The notes beneath the pieces are model-generated. The model ran no database searches, was not told the DNA's origin, and was given only the letters and a program-made list of their open reading frames with translations. Made by a program: the position numbers and the translations under genes. Positions 38,201-47,288 of a stretch of 64,000 nt of DNA are shown here, piece by piece. Position 1 is the stretch's first letter. Each line of letters begins with the position of its first letter. This DNA comes from Clytia hemisphaerica (Eukaryota; Cnidaria; Hydrozoa; Leptothecata; Clytiidae), in assembly GCA_902728285.1 (NCBI GenBank), contig CACVBU010000198.1, positions 62,001 through 126,000 on the forward strand, in the 5' to 3' direction.

Positions 38201-39287
38201 GCGCAAAGTTTCGAAAAAAATATCAATCTTAAACAAAGGATTGCTAGATTCAATATGTCGTCAAAAATGTGGCGCATTTTTTTAAGGCTTCACTTTTTCT
38301 TGCCTGAGAAAGGTTAGAGATTGAACTCTAGCCCTTCGGGCTTTAAACTCAATGGTCTTTGCCGCCCTAGAGAAATTCTCCATTTTTTCTCTCAATCAAT
38401 TTTTTTTTTTTCATTTTTCATTCAATATTTTGAAAATTTTGAAAAACTTTCTCCTTTCGCCAAAAACCTTTCAGTTGTACGCTGAAGATCTTTGGCGTTA
38501 GCTACACGAAATCCATACTGGCCTCTACCTCAAGGGGTCCAGTTTAAAAAAAGTATAGTTTCATCACACTTTAATGGGGGGGGGGGTTTCACTGTTGGCG
38601 GAGGAGCGGAATCTGCCCTTTTTTCGGACGGAGTGGCGGAATTTGGGGAAGATTTAGACGGAATTAAGGAAACTGTGTTCTCTGACGGAGACGGAAAATT
38701 AGACAATTTTAGTGCGGAAAAACGGAATTTAGCAAAAAAATTTGCGGAATTTCGGAATTGGTAAAAGATATTCAAAATTTGCGGAATTTTCGACAAAAAA
38801 ATTGAATTTCAAAGCAATTTTCGGTGACGGAATTTTGGTTCAATTTAAGACGGTTTGACGGAAATTGGAGAAAAAATTGGCAGAGTTGCGGAATCGGTTA
38901 CCCCCTGAAACCCCCCCCTTTAATAGGGGGGTTTTCTATTTTCAAATTTTTCCACAGGCTTCCCACCCAAAAATTTGTCCTGTTCCCGACAAAATTGTAA
39001 CAATATTGAACAGCCTTTCCAATTTTTTGAAAAATTCAATTTTTTCACTTACAGCCAGGGTCAAAGAATTCTGGAGGTGTTTCTAAGGACCATAAACAGC
39101 CATAAAAGGTATCTCTGAGCTAGCTAAATATAAAAAATTATCTTATTCCCTTTTAAAATAAGTTGGTGTTACCTTCTTTATCTTTATTTGCTTCAATTGT
39201 TGCCCTCTGTAATAGGGCCATAGATCTTTGAATATAGTAGGAGCAGGATAGCTCATCTTTTGACGTACTCCCTTTGTCTTCATCCAT
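26217..39287 (-). CDS. G2E3-like HECT-type E3 ubiquitin ligase, 8 exons
   Basis: Exons in transcript order: 39287-39173, 35415-34827, 34325-34030, 33720-33563, 31094-31049, 29801-29224, 28236-27852, 26446-26217. All introns are GT-AG and every phase matches, giving 798 aa. Order: Ser/Asn-rich four-fold 23-aa repeat (exon 2), basic linker, a CxxC...HxxxC zinc-finger-like pattern (HTCQKEVPLISF, exon 3), a CUE-like ubiquitin-binding helix bundle (IQKLQILFPQHD, exon 4), then the HECT domain. That domain has GPRKEYFFHTI, YYAGKFVAMAFFHG and, near the end, PDTCFNSLTLP with the catalytic Cys that takes ubiquitin from an E2. It ends GYGRW. Closest relatives are the multicopy 'G2/M phase-specific E3-like' genes of fish and invertebrates. 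The start at 39287 is a choice; an in-frame ATG at 39392 would add 35 residues. Exon 1 is the least certain, but its phase fits exon 2. The whole gene lies between the terminal repeats of the 18-kb element. Confidence 0.85.
26773..27632. mobile_element. Inverted-repeat element in the last HECT-ligase intron
   Basis: AGTATATGGCCCCT near 26778 pairs imperfectly with AGGAGCCATCATATACT near 27615. Inside, G-runs (GCGGGGGTGGGGGGCG and two longer relatives at about 27461 and 27519) are repeated. Non-coding. Exact ends are uncertain. Confidence 0.45.
28567..29092. mobile_element. Possible inverted-repeat element in HECT-ligase intron
   Basis: GAGCCTGTTTACATGCATCTC at the left pairs imperfectly with the reverse complement of GAGATCGATCCATATAAACGGC at the right. 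The interior has further diverged CCGAGAT and CGGTTCGG words. Non-coding; ends approximate. Confidence 0.4.
30051..30573. mobile_element. piggyBac-type MITE, 523 bp, TTAA target
   Basis: Ends CCCTATT...AATAGGG are flanked by TTAA (30047-30050 and 30574-30577). Just inside, GGGGAGAGGGTAGAATCTA and TAGATTCTACCCTCCCC extend the inverted repeat. It lies in the intron between HECT-ligase exons at 29801 and 31049. No transposase. Confidence 0.75.
31902..32230. mobile_element. MITE with 80-bp inverted ends
   Basis: CACAGGAAAAAATCGT at the left and ACGATTTTTTCCTGTG at the right begin inverted repeats of roughly 80 bp, rich in TTCACACGGGTG palindromes. It is in the HECT-ligase intron 31095-33562. A 3-bp CTT on both sides may be the target duplication. 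Confidence 0.65.
32428..33067. mobile_element. Foldback element, 640 bp, TA target
   Basis: Ends TCTACCGGGTGA and TCACCCGGTAGA lie next to TA (32426-32427 and 33068-33069). Complementarity continues inward with gaps for some 250-300 bp per arm (for example GGTTTGAA at about 32588 against TTCAAACC at about 32895). Same HECT-ligase intron as the MITE at 31902. Confidence 0.65.
35149..35424 (-). repeat. In-frame 69-bp minisatellite, 4 copies (23-aa coding repeat)
   Basis: Units start at 35149, 35218, 35287 and 35356, exactly 69 bp apart and almost identical. Read on the - strand they encode four repeats of a Ser/Thr/Asn/Gln-rich 23-aa unit containing NRSNPSQSPFVQ in exon 2 of the HECT ligase. 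A multiple of 3 keeps the frame open. The last copy is truncated at the intron border. The + strand is also open through it, but only as a shadow. Confidence 0.9.
37270..37325 (-). ncRNA. Hammerhead-ribozyme-like core (partial)
   Basis: On the - strand, CTGATGA is followed by a GGTG...CACC stem and then GAAAC, the order and spacing of the hammerhead core. Such sequences are common in Penelope-like retroelements. I find no upstream strand that would close stem III with a cleavage triplet, so this is at best a remnant. Confidence 0.25.
38035..38057. repeat. (CGGT)n microsatellite
   Basis: About six uninterrupted tetranucleotide units at the left edge of a MITE in the first HECT-ligase intron. 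Confidence 0.8.
38070..38346. mobile_element. MITE, AGCCCGAAGGGCTAG family, copy 2
   Basis: AAAAGCCCGAAGGGCTAG near 38074 and CTAGCCCTTCGGGCTTT ending at about 38344 match the terminal core of the element at 14206-14505. It also has the inner GGTAGGATTT / AAATCCTACC palindrome. Intronic in the HECT ligase. Confidence 0.6.
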
Positions 39288-39446
39288 TACTTCTTTCTTG
39301 TCCCTCCTCCACAACAAACAACTGGATTTTCTTGCCTGATTTCCCCTTCCTTCCTTCCAAAAACAAACCACAACATGTGAGCAAGATGTCAAAAACCAAG
39401 ACCCGATTTAATTACCGAATATCGCCTTCTGTATAATTTACTGACT

Positions 39447-39797
39447 TTGATAGAAAAAGTTCGCGCGCCCAATTCCGCCTGTCGCGTGTCTTACCCGCGC
39501 GGGCATGTCGAGCGGGCATATCGCGCGGGCAAGTCGTGCGGGCAGGTCGATCGATCGTTGACTACCTCGACCATTGAGTTCTTTTGCGACAGCATTGTTT
39601 TATTTCGATCAATGACTCTTTTTTTTCCTTTTTTCAATCATCGACTCCTTTCTCGATCATTGACTTCCCCTTCGACCGATCCTATTTATCGACCATTGAC
39701 TTATAAAATTGACCATCGACAAACAAAACTGACCATCGAAAAGTAAAAGCGACCATCGAAATAAGTGTTTGAATTTTGTAAGCTATCTAACTCCATA
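39447..39797 (-). repeat. Right terminal inverted repeat of the 18-kb element
   Basis: Reverse complement of the left repeat. It reads, from outside inward, the unique tip, GACCATCGA words (about 39712-39760), TCGATCATTGACT words (about 39600-39665), then GCGCGGGCAT/GTCGTGCGGGCAGG words (about 39490-39550). The GC-rich part differs in copy number from the left end. Confidence 0.75.
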
Positions 39798-42738
39798 CCT
39801 TTTGATAACATTTTCATACTTTATGATAAAGACAAAAGACCCCGAGATACCCCGGCTCTTTTAAACCACAAACGAGAAAACCTTTTTATCGTTTTATACT
39901 CCTTCTCTTCATAAAAAATATCTCCAGATTATCTTTCAAGGATGAAGAGTGAACCGTCCCTATTTTTCATTTCTAAAAATGAACAGCATAAGTTTAAAGA
40001 AACAATTTTATTATGAAGCAAGATGGAGCACACTCATTGGATTTTAAATTTAGCACGAGTTGTTGCGATAATAAACAGACTGTACCTTTAAAAGGTTGGT
40101 GAGTTCAGTCAAAACACAGATTTGATCTGCAGCGTCACGCTTCACCTTGTCTTAATAGATGAGTCAAATTGGTAGTTTTTCTTAACTTCAGAAAAGAAAA
40201 TACACTATTATGGCACACAAATTGAGTGTTTTATTCCCTAGGAATAGGGCCCATAGAAATTCTTCAAACGGAGAAAAGTTTCATTCCATTTGTGATAAAA
40301 AAAGCTGGGCGATTTTATTCATTCATGCCAGCTGTAATTCTAAAATATTAAACGACTTACCCTTTTTTGCAAGACTTCATCGTTCCTGACACACACAGCA
40401 AACAAGCCAAGAATGGATCACTATTACTGGAAGTAAATATTTAATTTCTTTATCGCAAACTGTACTGTAGTGTCAAGTGTAATAAGCTTGGAATCGAATC
40501 TAAAACATTTCCTCTCCAACTCCTCCAGGTCTAAAGCAAATTTTGAGTATTTAGATCGAGTGAAACATTTGCATCAGTGCTATGGGTGTCATTAGAAGTA
40601 TTCACCCTCCCCAAAGACCCCAAAGATTTAGACTTTCTCAAAGTCTTTGCCTTAATTTATTCTCCAATCCACAACAAAATATCCAGCTAAATATTTTTGT
40701 CTAGCACTAGCAGCACAGCAGAACTTCAGCAACTGATTGCACTCGAGAAAAAAACACAATTTTACAGTAGTAGCTATTCTTCTATTGATAGATCCCATAT
40801 TTTGGATCAGCCAGGATAGATATATAACAAAAAAACTTTTTTAATCAGTTTGATCATCACGTCCCTATCTGGCAAGGTCTCCATATAAGGCTACATTTAG
40901 CCTATTTGTTCCTTATATGCAGTCGTTCCCCCCTATCTCACTTTATTTTTTTCACTCGAAATTCTTTTGTTTTGATTCGATTTCTGTGTTATTTTTCTTT
41001 CTTTCGTGACGTAATTGTGTTCTGCGTTTTAAAAACAAAATTCGATTGACTATTTTCGAACGTTTTGCAATGCAGCGCCTTCCGATTGGAAACCCCAACC
41101 TTGTCCTCAGAGGTTAATATTTTCTCTTTGAAAACTTGACCTCTGATACTCAGGGTAACAAATTAGCCTATCATAGGGTAATTAGACTATTTTATATGAT
41201 GCTATAATTAGGCGAAAATCTACAAAAGTGGCAATTGCTGATGGAATATCAAAAGTCATCTCTAGGTTTCAGTTCATGGTTTCACTGCCTAAAGCCAAAT
41301 ATAAAGATGTTTTTTTTCATCTGCTAACTAACCGATTATAGGCTACTTTTCCGATAATCAATCTCTTCTACCCTGAGTATCAGAGGTTAAGTTTTCTCTG
41401 AAGACCAATAATAGAAATTTTATCGCGCATGTGTAAATCTAATCACTGTAGAAAGAATCAAAGATGAAGAGCAAATATACCTTAATAATGTCTAGCAGAC
41501 TGTATCAGTATGCAGTTTACTTTTTATACGATTTCCCCAGAAACCTCCAAGTGTAATCGAAGTGAGTTTCTTTTAGAGGAAATCTTTTACATGATCCCCA
41601 AATGTATAATAGTAATTACTAAAGTATTAATTATGGAAATGTCACTTTTAATTGAATCGAAATAATAGACAGACTTTATGTTATGATTCTCTATCACTGA
41701 CTTTTTTTGATGATATATTTTAGTTGTGTTTTCAACGACAGGAATAAAAATATCAACTTTGAACTTCATCATCCAAGATCTTGGATGGTCGTCATGGTTA
41801 CTTTTGTCTGCGTTGATTGCGCGATGAACAGAATCTCGATTCGTCGGCACAGCGTCAATATATGATTTCGACCTGTGCTTTTCACGGTAAATCTCTTCCT
41901 CTTAAGTTGAATATCGCAAAAAATATTGTTTTCGAAAACCCGCCGCAAAGGTTCTTATTGGACAAGCGCTGAAATTTATTGCAATGTCACGTGACCTAGT
42001 AGAGGTAGGGTTTCCTACCTAACCTCTTGGGTAATTAGTTAGTAGTGACGGTATGCTTTTTTCGTTTGGTACTATAGTCTCACATGATAGACAGCTAGAT
42101 GCTTTTAGGCCTTGCACTTGGTCTATAGGCACTGCTATATGCGGTCACAAGTTTCACAAAAGATGTTCATCAATAGAGATTTCAAATAAAAGAATGTTTA
42201 AAACACAGCTGATTGGTTTAGGTTTTAAAACTCTCTATTGTTTCATTAAAACCTCAGTGCGCATGTGGTTTATCCGGAGAATTTCAATATTCAAAACAAA
42301 AGCAGTGCTCATAGCCCAAAGAGTAGGAATTTTATGCTCGAGTCGAAACGAAAGAAGGTATGACGTAGCCTATTGGTTTATTTGGCACCCAGATTGTGAA
42401 ATTTTCATCCGACACGCTAAAGCTCTGAAGGTCGGGAAAATTTTCATCATCCGGAAGGTTTAGATTACGGAATTTTGCAAGACCCCGTCAATGGTCAAGG
42501 ATTTAGTAGAGCTTTAGCGCATGCGCATGGGCGGCCGCCAATCCGCCATCGGAATATCAGATAACCTATTGGTATTCAGGCTAGTTTTTCCCGCGAAGAT
42601 TTTGCGCGGGAAAAATTGCCAACAAAACAAACGGTCGTGGCTTCTTCGTAAAGACGAAAGACAGATCTGGACTTATTTCGTACTTTCCAGTCTCTTGTTC
42701 GTAGTTTTTCTGACTTTCTGGTTCTATGTGAGTTAATC

Positions 42739-42883
42739 GTGAGGTTAAGTAAATCGGTAAAATCACGACGACGAACAAAAATTTAACAGGCTAGTGAGTT
42801 TCAACCAATCAAATTTCGTATTTCCACTAACCTTTTACATTTTTCGTCCGTCGTCGTGATTATCTTGGTATACTTAACCTCAC
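42739..42883. mobile_element. 145-bp hairpin MITE, GTGAGGTTAAG family, copy 1
   Basis: GTGAGGTTAAGTAAATCGG and its imperfect reverse complement TACTTAACCTCAC bound a near-complete hairpin with a short loop. A second copy is at 51743-51867. Confidence 0.65.
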
Positions 42884-42937
42884 TATTTTCTATGTTTTCT
42901 ATGTTTTCTAACTTACTGAATGACTTACCGACAGATC

Positions 42938-43020
42938 GCCACCGGTGGGATTCGAACCCACTAAATGCAAAGTTCCGATGATTTGAAACCTAATGCTTTA
43001 TCCACTGCGCCACGGATGCA
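42938..43020 (-). repeat. tRNA-like sequence, probable SINE head
   Basis: On the - strand, box A TGGCGCAGTGG and box B GGTTCGAATCC match the internal RNA polymerase III promoter. The T arm GTGGG-TTCGAAT-CCCAC is perfect. The acceptor stem pairs at only about five of seven positions and the anticodon stem is poor, with a long variable arm, so it is not a functional tRNA. It runs downstream into a short tail of ACATAGAAA repeats (about 42890-42907), which points to a short SINE. Confidence 0.5.
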
Positions 43021-43513
43021 TACCGAGAGAGTGTTTCTGACGGCTATTTATATTGTACAAACTGCAGACCAGACTATATTTAGAGAAAATCACAAAAGAG
43101 TGCTTGTTTCGAGCTCCAACCCTAACCCTAACTGATAATAACCAAATTCCTAGCCAATCTGATACGTAACCACACCCAAACCACACCCATACCCAACCTT
43201 ACAAGGTCGCCTGCAGGTCCTGACACTATTCCCGCATGCCGGATCCGAAAAATGGATACATGTCTTTCGCTTTTACGAAGAAGCCTTCACCAAAACAAAC
43301 GACACCGAAACAAACACCATCAAAAGTAATTTGCTTCCTCGTCGATCTTGGTCCTGTCTGAAAAGACTGTACCATACTGCCATAAGATCCAGATGTGGCT
43401 TTTGTCAGATTTTGCAGATTGAATGAAGGTTTCAGGTTCAAGTTTATTGATACTTATTTTCTTTTATTTGAGTGTTATTAAAGGTCCTTTTATTTTGCCT
43501 TTGTAGCTCATAA

Positions 43514-44052
43514 CCAGACGGTGTCAATCGAACGAATCGAACGCCGAATCAATTGAACGCAATTGAACGCAATCGAATAACTGCAATTCGATTGTCGAAC
43601 GCAATCGAATCGCAATCGAATATTACCCAGGATTTACTGTTCGATTGCTTCGATTACGTTCGATTGTATTCGATTACGTTCGATTGATTCAATTGTGTAT
43701 TAGATTTTATTCGCTTTGGTATGGTACTTAAGCACTCGGCCGCCCACGCTAAAAAGCTCTAACAGAGTGATCCATTTTGATTTAATCGCAATCAAACTCA
43801 TCGAACATAATCGTAATCGAACATTAATCCAATGTAATTGACAATCAATCAAACCAATCGAACATAGTCAACTATTAATCGAACATTACTTGAACGCAAT
43901 CGAACACAATCGAATATTACCCAGGAATCGGCCGTTCGATTAAGATTCGATTACGTTCGACAATCGAATCGCAATTATTCGATCGCGTTCGATTACGTTC
44001 GATTGGTTCGATTGCGATTTTTGTTCGAAGTTGTTCGATTGACACCGTCTGG
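43514..44052. mobile_element. 539-bp MITE with 6-bp TCATAA target duplication
   Basis: Ends CCAGACGGTGTCAATCGAAC and GTTCGATTGACACCGTCTGG. TCATAA stands directly outside both (43508-43513 and 44053-44058). The body is dozens of degenerate ATCGAACGCAATCGAA words in both orientations. No coding capacity. Confidence 0.75.
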
Positions 44053-44710
44053 TCATAATAGTCAGATTCAGATAGGTAATTGGAGAACGCTACGCCATTG
44101 GCATTGGCTAATGATTGCGCACGGATCATGGAATGGCTAGCTACAGCCTATTGAATACCCTGAGATCGGTTAACTTGCATCAGTTGAGGCTAACATGCAT
44201 ACCCCTCAAATGAATGACCAATCAAAGCAATTTCAAAACAAATTAACTACGCAGCTCCACTCGGACTCGCAGTTCTACTTCACCATTTTTGTTTTGATTT
44301 AACTTTGTACCGTGAAAAGGGTAACTTGCATCAGTGGAGGCTACAGGCGCCGCGGCAGCGGTAGGGCCGGTCGGGCCATGGCCCGACCACTTTTTTTCAG
44401 AGTAAAGAATTTTTTTTGAAGTAAAAAATTAATTTTTCAAATGTTTTGAAAAGTCAGTTAGAAAAATAAATTGAACTACGACGTTCGCGCCTAAATCTAA
44501 TCTAATTGTTTATAGTTCTCTTTTTGTTTGTATTTCTCTTTTCTTTTTTTCCATTTTTTTGCTTTCTTGCAATATAAAAACATTATTACCTTGCGCATGA
44601 TATTCAAGCGCTTTATGAGCTTTTGAGTTTGAAAAAGCAAAAGTGATATAACGAGAAAGATGAGAGATAAGATAGATAAGAGAAGAAGAAAGTAAAGTTG
44701 GTCGAATAAA

Positions 44711-44983
44711 ATGAGTAAAAAGAGAAAGCTGACCGATTTTTTTGTAAGTTCAAAAACCTCAAAAGGTGATTCAGAGCCTCGTTTAGAGCAACAAACAAAA
44801 CCAAATTCCAGCACAAGTAACGTCGAAAGTGTGCAAGATGCACAATTTTGTCCTGTGATTGATGGAGACAAACCATTCCATCCACCTGAAACGTTTCCTT
44901 TTCCAAAGAGGACATTTGGATCGCGAAGTCGAAACTTCCAAGCCCATTGGACTAACGAATATAAATGGATACATTATGATCAA
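44711..44983 (+). CDS. N-terminal exon of hAT/ZMYM1-like transposase
   Basis: Opens MSKKRKLTDFFVSSK, a basic start typical of this family, and ends at DQK with a GTAAGT donor at 44984. The family's TTF-type zinc finger should follow in the next exon; only a decayed trace of it is visible around 45235-45320 (GWLNVAISNFSLRQSEH), in a different frame from the main body. Confidence 0.6.
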
Positions 44984-45371
44984 AAGTAAGTAATTTATGT
45001 ATAGTATATATACTATTTTTGAATGAAGTTAATGAGTTTTATTTCAAAACTAATATAGTTTCACGCCGTGGAGACGATCATCAGTTGAAAATAAAATTAA
45101 AAAAAAACTATAGTTCGTTTTGAATGTTTACGAAGAACAATGTACTGGCTTCTTTTGACAACAATTGACGTCAGTCTTTCGAATCGTGTTGTTTTAGCGT
45201 GAACTTGTTCACGTGGCGGCATTTCGAAATCAGTTCGTTTCTGGAGTTCAACAGCTTGTCAGGCTGGTTGAATGTTGCAATTTCAAACTTTTCACTGAGA
45301 CAAAGTGAACATTTTACCGAGGCACGGTTGAAGGGCGGACAACGACGGATTGTTTTCCAAGTAATCTTTGG

Positions 45372-47288
45372 GTGTCGGTTTTTACTGCTTCCGCTTACCA
45401 CGTTGTTACACCAAAGTGTGCTGATGTAGGTGAGCTACTCGACAACCAATTGAATGACAAAAGGAAAATCGAACGGAAATATCTCTTGGATGTTATCAGA
45501 TGCCTTCGTTACCTCGGGAGACAAGGTATTGCTTTACAAGGACATAACGGTAATGATAACTTTACACAGCTTCTCCTTCTTTTTGGAAGTAAAGATAACA
45601 ACATAACTGATCATATCAACGGGAAAATTGGTCACAAATACAATCATCACGATGTTCAAAACGAACTCTTGAATTTGATGGGTTCTGAAGTTTTAAGAAA
45701 AAGGTTAGATGTCGTTCGAGACCGTCGATTCTTTTCCATGATTGCAGATGAGGGCACCGATGTAAGTAATTTGGAGCAACTCTCGTTTTGTGTGAGATCG
45801 GTAGATGAGGCGTTAAATGTCAATGAGGATTTCTTAGGCTTTTATGAGATTGATAACATTAAGAGTGAAACTATTGTGAACGCTATAAGAGACATTTTGA
45901 TAAGGTGCTCCCTAACACTCTCAGATTGTAGAGGGCAGACATATGATGGAGCAAGTAATATGATGGGAAAACGTTCGGGAGTTGCCACAGTTTTTGTGAA
46001 AGAACAGCCGAAGGCCCTACAAATCAACTGTTTAGGCCATTCCCTAAGCCTTTCCGTCAAGTCATTGACAGCTGAATGCTCCATTCTTAGAGATACCATG
46101 GGAACAGCTGGAGAAATTTGCGTACTGGTCAAATATTCACCAAAGCGGGAAAAATTACTTGGTAGAATTAATGAAAACATCGAGGGAGATTCCGATGATT
46201 TAAACAAACAGGCAAGTAAACTCGATAAACTGAGTGCCACAAGATGGACAGTCAAAGCCAATTGTTTTAAAAAGATCATTGAGAATTACGACCCACTAAT
46301 GGATTTGTGGAAGCAAAGCTTAAAAGAAAAGCCAGATGCTGAAACCAAGGCTAGGATAATTGGTTGTAAAAAGCAGATGGAATCTTTCAATTTCTTCTTT
46401 GGTCCGAATTTAGGTCATAAGCTTTACAATCACACAGACAAGCTATCGCAAACCTTGCAGAAGGAGAAACTGTCTGCCATTAATGGGAAGGAAATCGCCG
46501 AAGATACCGTCAAAACGTTGATGGAAATGAGAAACGACCGCGATTTTGATCTTTTCTTCGAGTTAGTCACCAAATCAGCCAATACTATCAAATTCATATC
46601 GGCTCCAACAGCACCAAGGAAACGCAAACGGCCAAAGTATGATATACTCCAGTATTTGGAAGGCTACGAAAGAGAGTCAGAAAAATCGGAGCCATATTAT
46701 CCAGAAACACCGCAAGCTTATTACAAGCAGATATTCTTCGAGGCCCTCGATGTTCTCGCCAGTTCTATCAAAGAAAGGTTTGCCCAGCCAGCTTTCAAAA
46801 TTTTATCAGATGTTGAGCAGCTCATTTTGAAATCCATCAAAAAACAACCAGTAGATGAGGAGATCAAATTAGTAAATGAAAAATTTGCCGGCGACTTCAA
46901 CAAGGATTCTCTTCCCTCCGAATTGGAAATGTTGCCCGTCCTTTTCAAAGGAGAGGATACCATCAATTTTAACGATATTGTGCGTGTTGTCAAATCATTG
47001 TCATTGGGTAGACGCAGGATGATCGAAAATGTTGTCATCATTATCCGATTGGTATTGACAATGGGAGCAACCTCAGCTACCCCGGAAAGATCATTTTCCT
47101 CGATGCGCCGACTGAAGACATGGCTTCGATCAACCATGAAGCAGAAGAGATTCAATTCCTTGGCTATAATGAGCGAACACAAAGAAACATTAGACTCACT
47201 ATCACTGATTGATATTGCCAATGAGTTTGTTAGAGTTCAACCTGAGCGACTGAATATTTTCGGCAAATTTACAGAAAACGATTTGTAA
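45372..47288 (+). CDS. hAT-superfamily transposase body (ZMYM1-like), 5' end damaged
   Basis: One open frame of 638 codons, starting without a convincing ATG just after the TTF-zinc-finger trace. Conserved blocks: FFSMIADEGTDVSN (first catalytic Asp of the RNase H fold), DCRGQTYDGASNMMG (second Asp), LQINCLGHSLSLSVK, TRWTVKANCF, and the C-terminal hAT dimerisation block ATPERSFSSMRRLK. Animal genes of this type are often labelled 'zinc finger MYM-type 1-like'. The catalytic body is uninterrupted. The zinc-finger region upstream lies in another frame, so the element is probably recently disabled unless an unseen intron joins the frames. Confidence 0.8.
   Translation: MSVFTASAYHVVTPKCADVGELLDNQLNDKRKIERKYLLDVIRCLRYLGRQGIALQGHNGNDNFTQLLLLFGSKDNNITDHINGKIGHKYNHHDVQNELLNLMGSEVLRKRLDVVRDRRFFSMIADEGTDVSNLEQLSFCVRSVDEALNVNEDFLGFYEIDNIKSETIVNAIRDILIRCSLTLSDCRGQTYDGASNMMGKRSGVATVFVKEQPKALQINCLGHSLSLSVKSLTAECSILRDTMGTAGEICVLVKYSPKREKLLGRINENIEGDSDDLNKQASKLDKLSATRWTVKANCFKKIIENYDPLMDLWKQSLKEKPDAETKARIIGCKKQMESFNFFFGPNLGHKLYNHTDKLSQTLQKEKLSAINGKEIAEDTVKTLMEMRNDRDFDLFFELVTKSANTIKFISAPTAPRKRKRPKYDILQYLEGYERESEKSEPYYPETPQAYYKQIFFEALDVLASSIKERFAQPAFKILSDVEQLILKSIKKQPVDEEIKLVNEKFAGDFNKDSLPSELEMLPVLFKGEDTINFNDIVRVVKSLSLGRRRMIENVVIIIRLVLTMGATSATPERSFSSMRRLKTWLRSTMKQKRFNSLAIMSEHKETLDSLSLIDIANEFVRVQPERLNIFGKFTENDL

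Larger units (their letters stand above)
21567..39797. mobile_element. Giant (18.2-kb) DDE-integrase transposon carrying a HECT E3 ubiquitin ligase
   Basis: Left end TATGGAGTTAGATAGC at 21567 and its exact reverse complement ending at 39797 start inverted repeats of about 330-350 bp. Their outer ~150 bp are nearly identical; the inner part is diverged but similar in pattern. The 6 bp CCTTTT stand directly outside each end (21561-21566 and 39798-39803), a perfect target-site duplication. Inside are a DDE integrase gene (22029-23463, +) and an 8-exon HECT ligase gene (39287 to 26217, -), converging tail to tail. The integrase resembles the eukaryotic integrase-core family sometimes grouped near IS3EU/Ginger elements; I cannot confirm the superfamily by search. 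Several younger MITEs lie in the ligase introns and in the 23464-26216 gap. Confidence 0.8.
39804..43513. other. Gene-free stretch right of the 18-kb element
   Basis: No exon is recognised. It includes an imperfect inverted pair around CTCTGATACTCAGGGTA (about 41140) and TACCCTGAGTATCAGAGG (about 41368), a 145-bp hairpin MITE (42739-42883) and a tRNA-like sequence (42938-43020). Two telomere-type CCCTAA units occur near 43120, too few to mean anything. Confidence 0.5.

Noticed and set aside
42938-43020. Functional tRNA gene, possibly with anticodon TCA
   Set aside because: Acceptor and anticodon stems are mispaired. Only the two promoter boxes and the T arm are good, so a SINE head is more likely.
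43117-43135. Telomere repeat CCCTAA
   Set aside because: Only two units, with no adjoining array.
43514-44052. CRISPR-like regular repeats
   Set aside because: Words are irregular, in both orientations and without spacers. The host is an animal, and the region is a transposon with target duplication.
44497-44915. 100-124-codon open frames on the - strand
   Set aside because: Shadow of the hAT transposase N-terminal exon and of a Lys/Phe-rich AT stretch.
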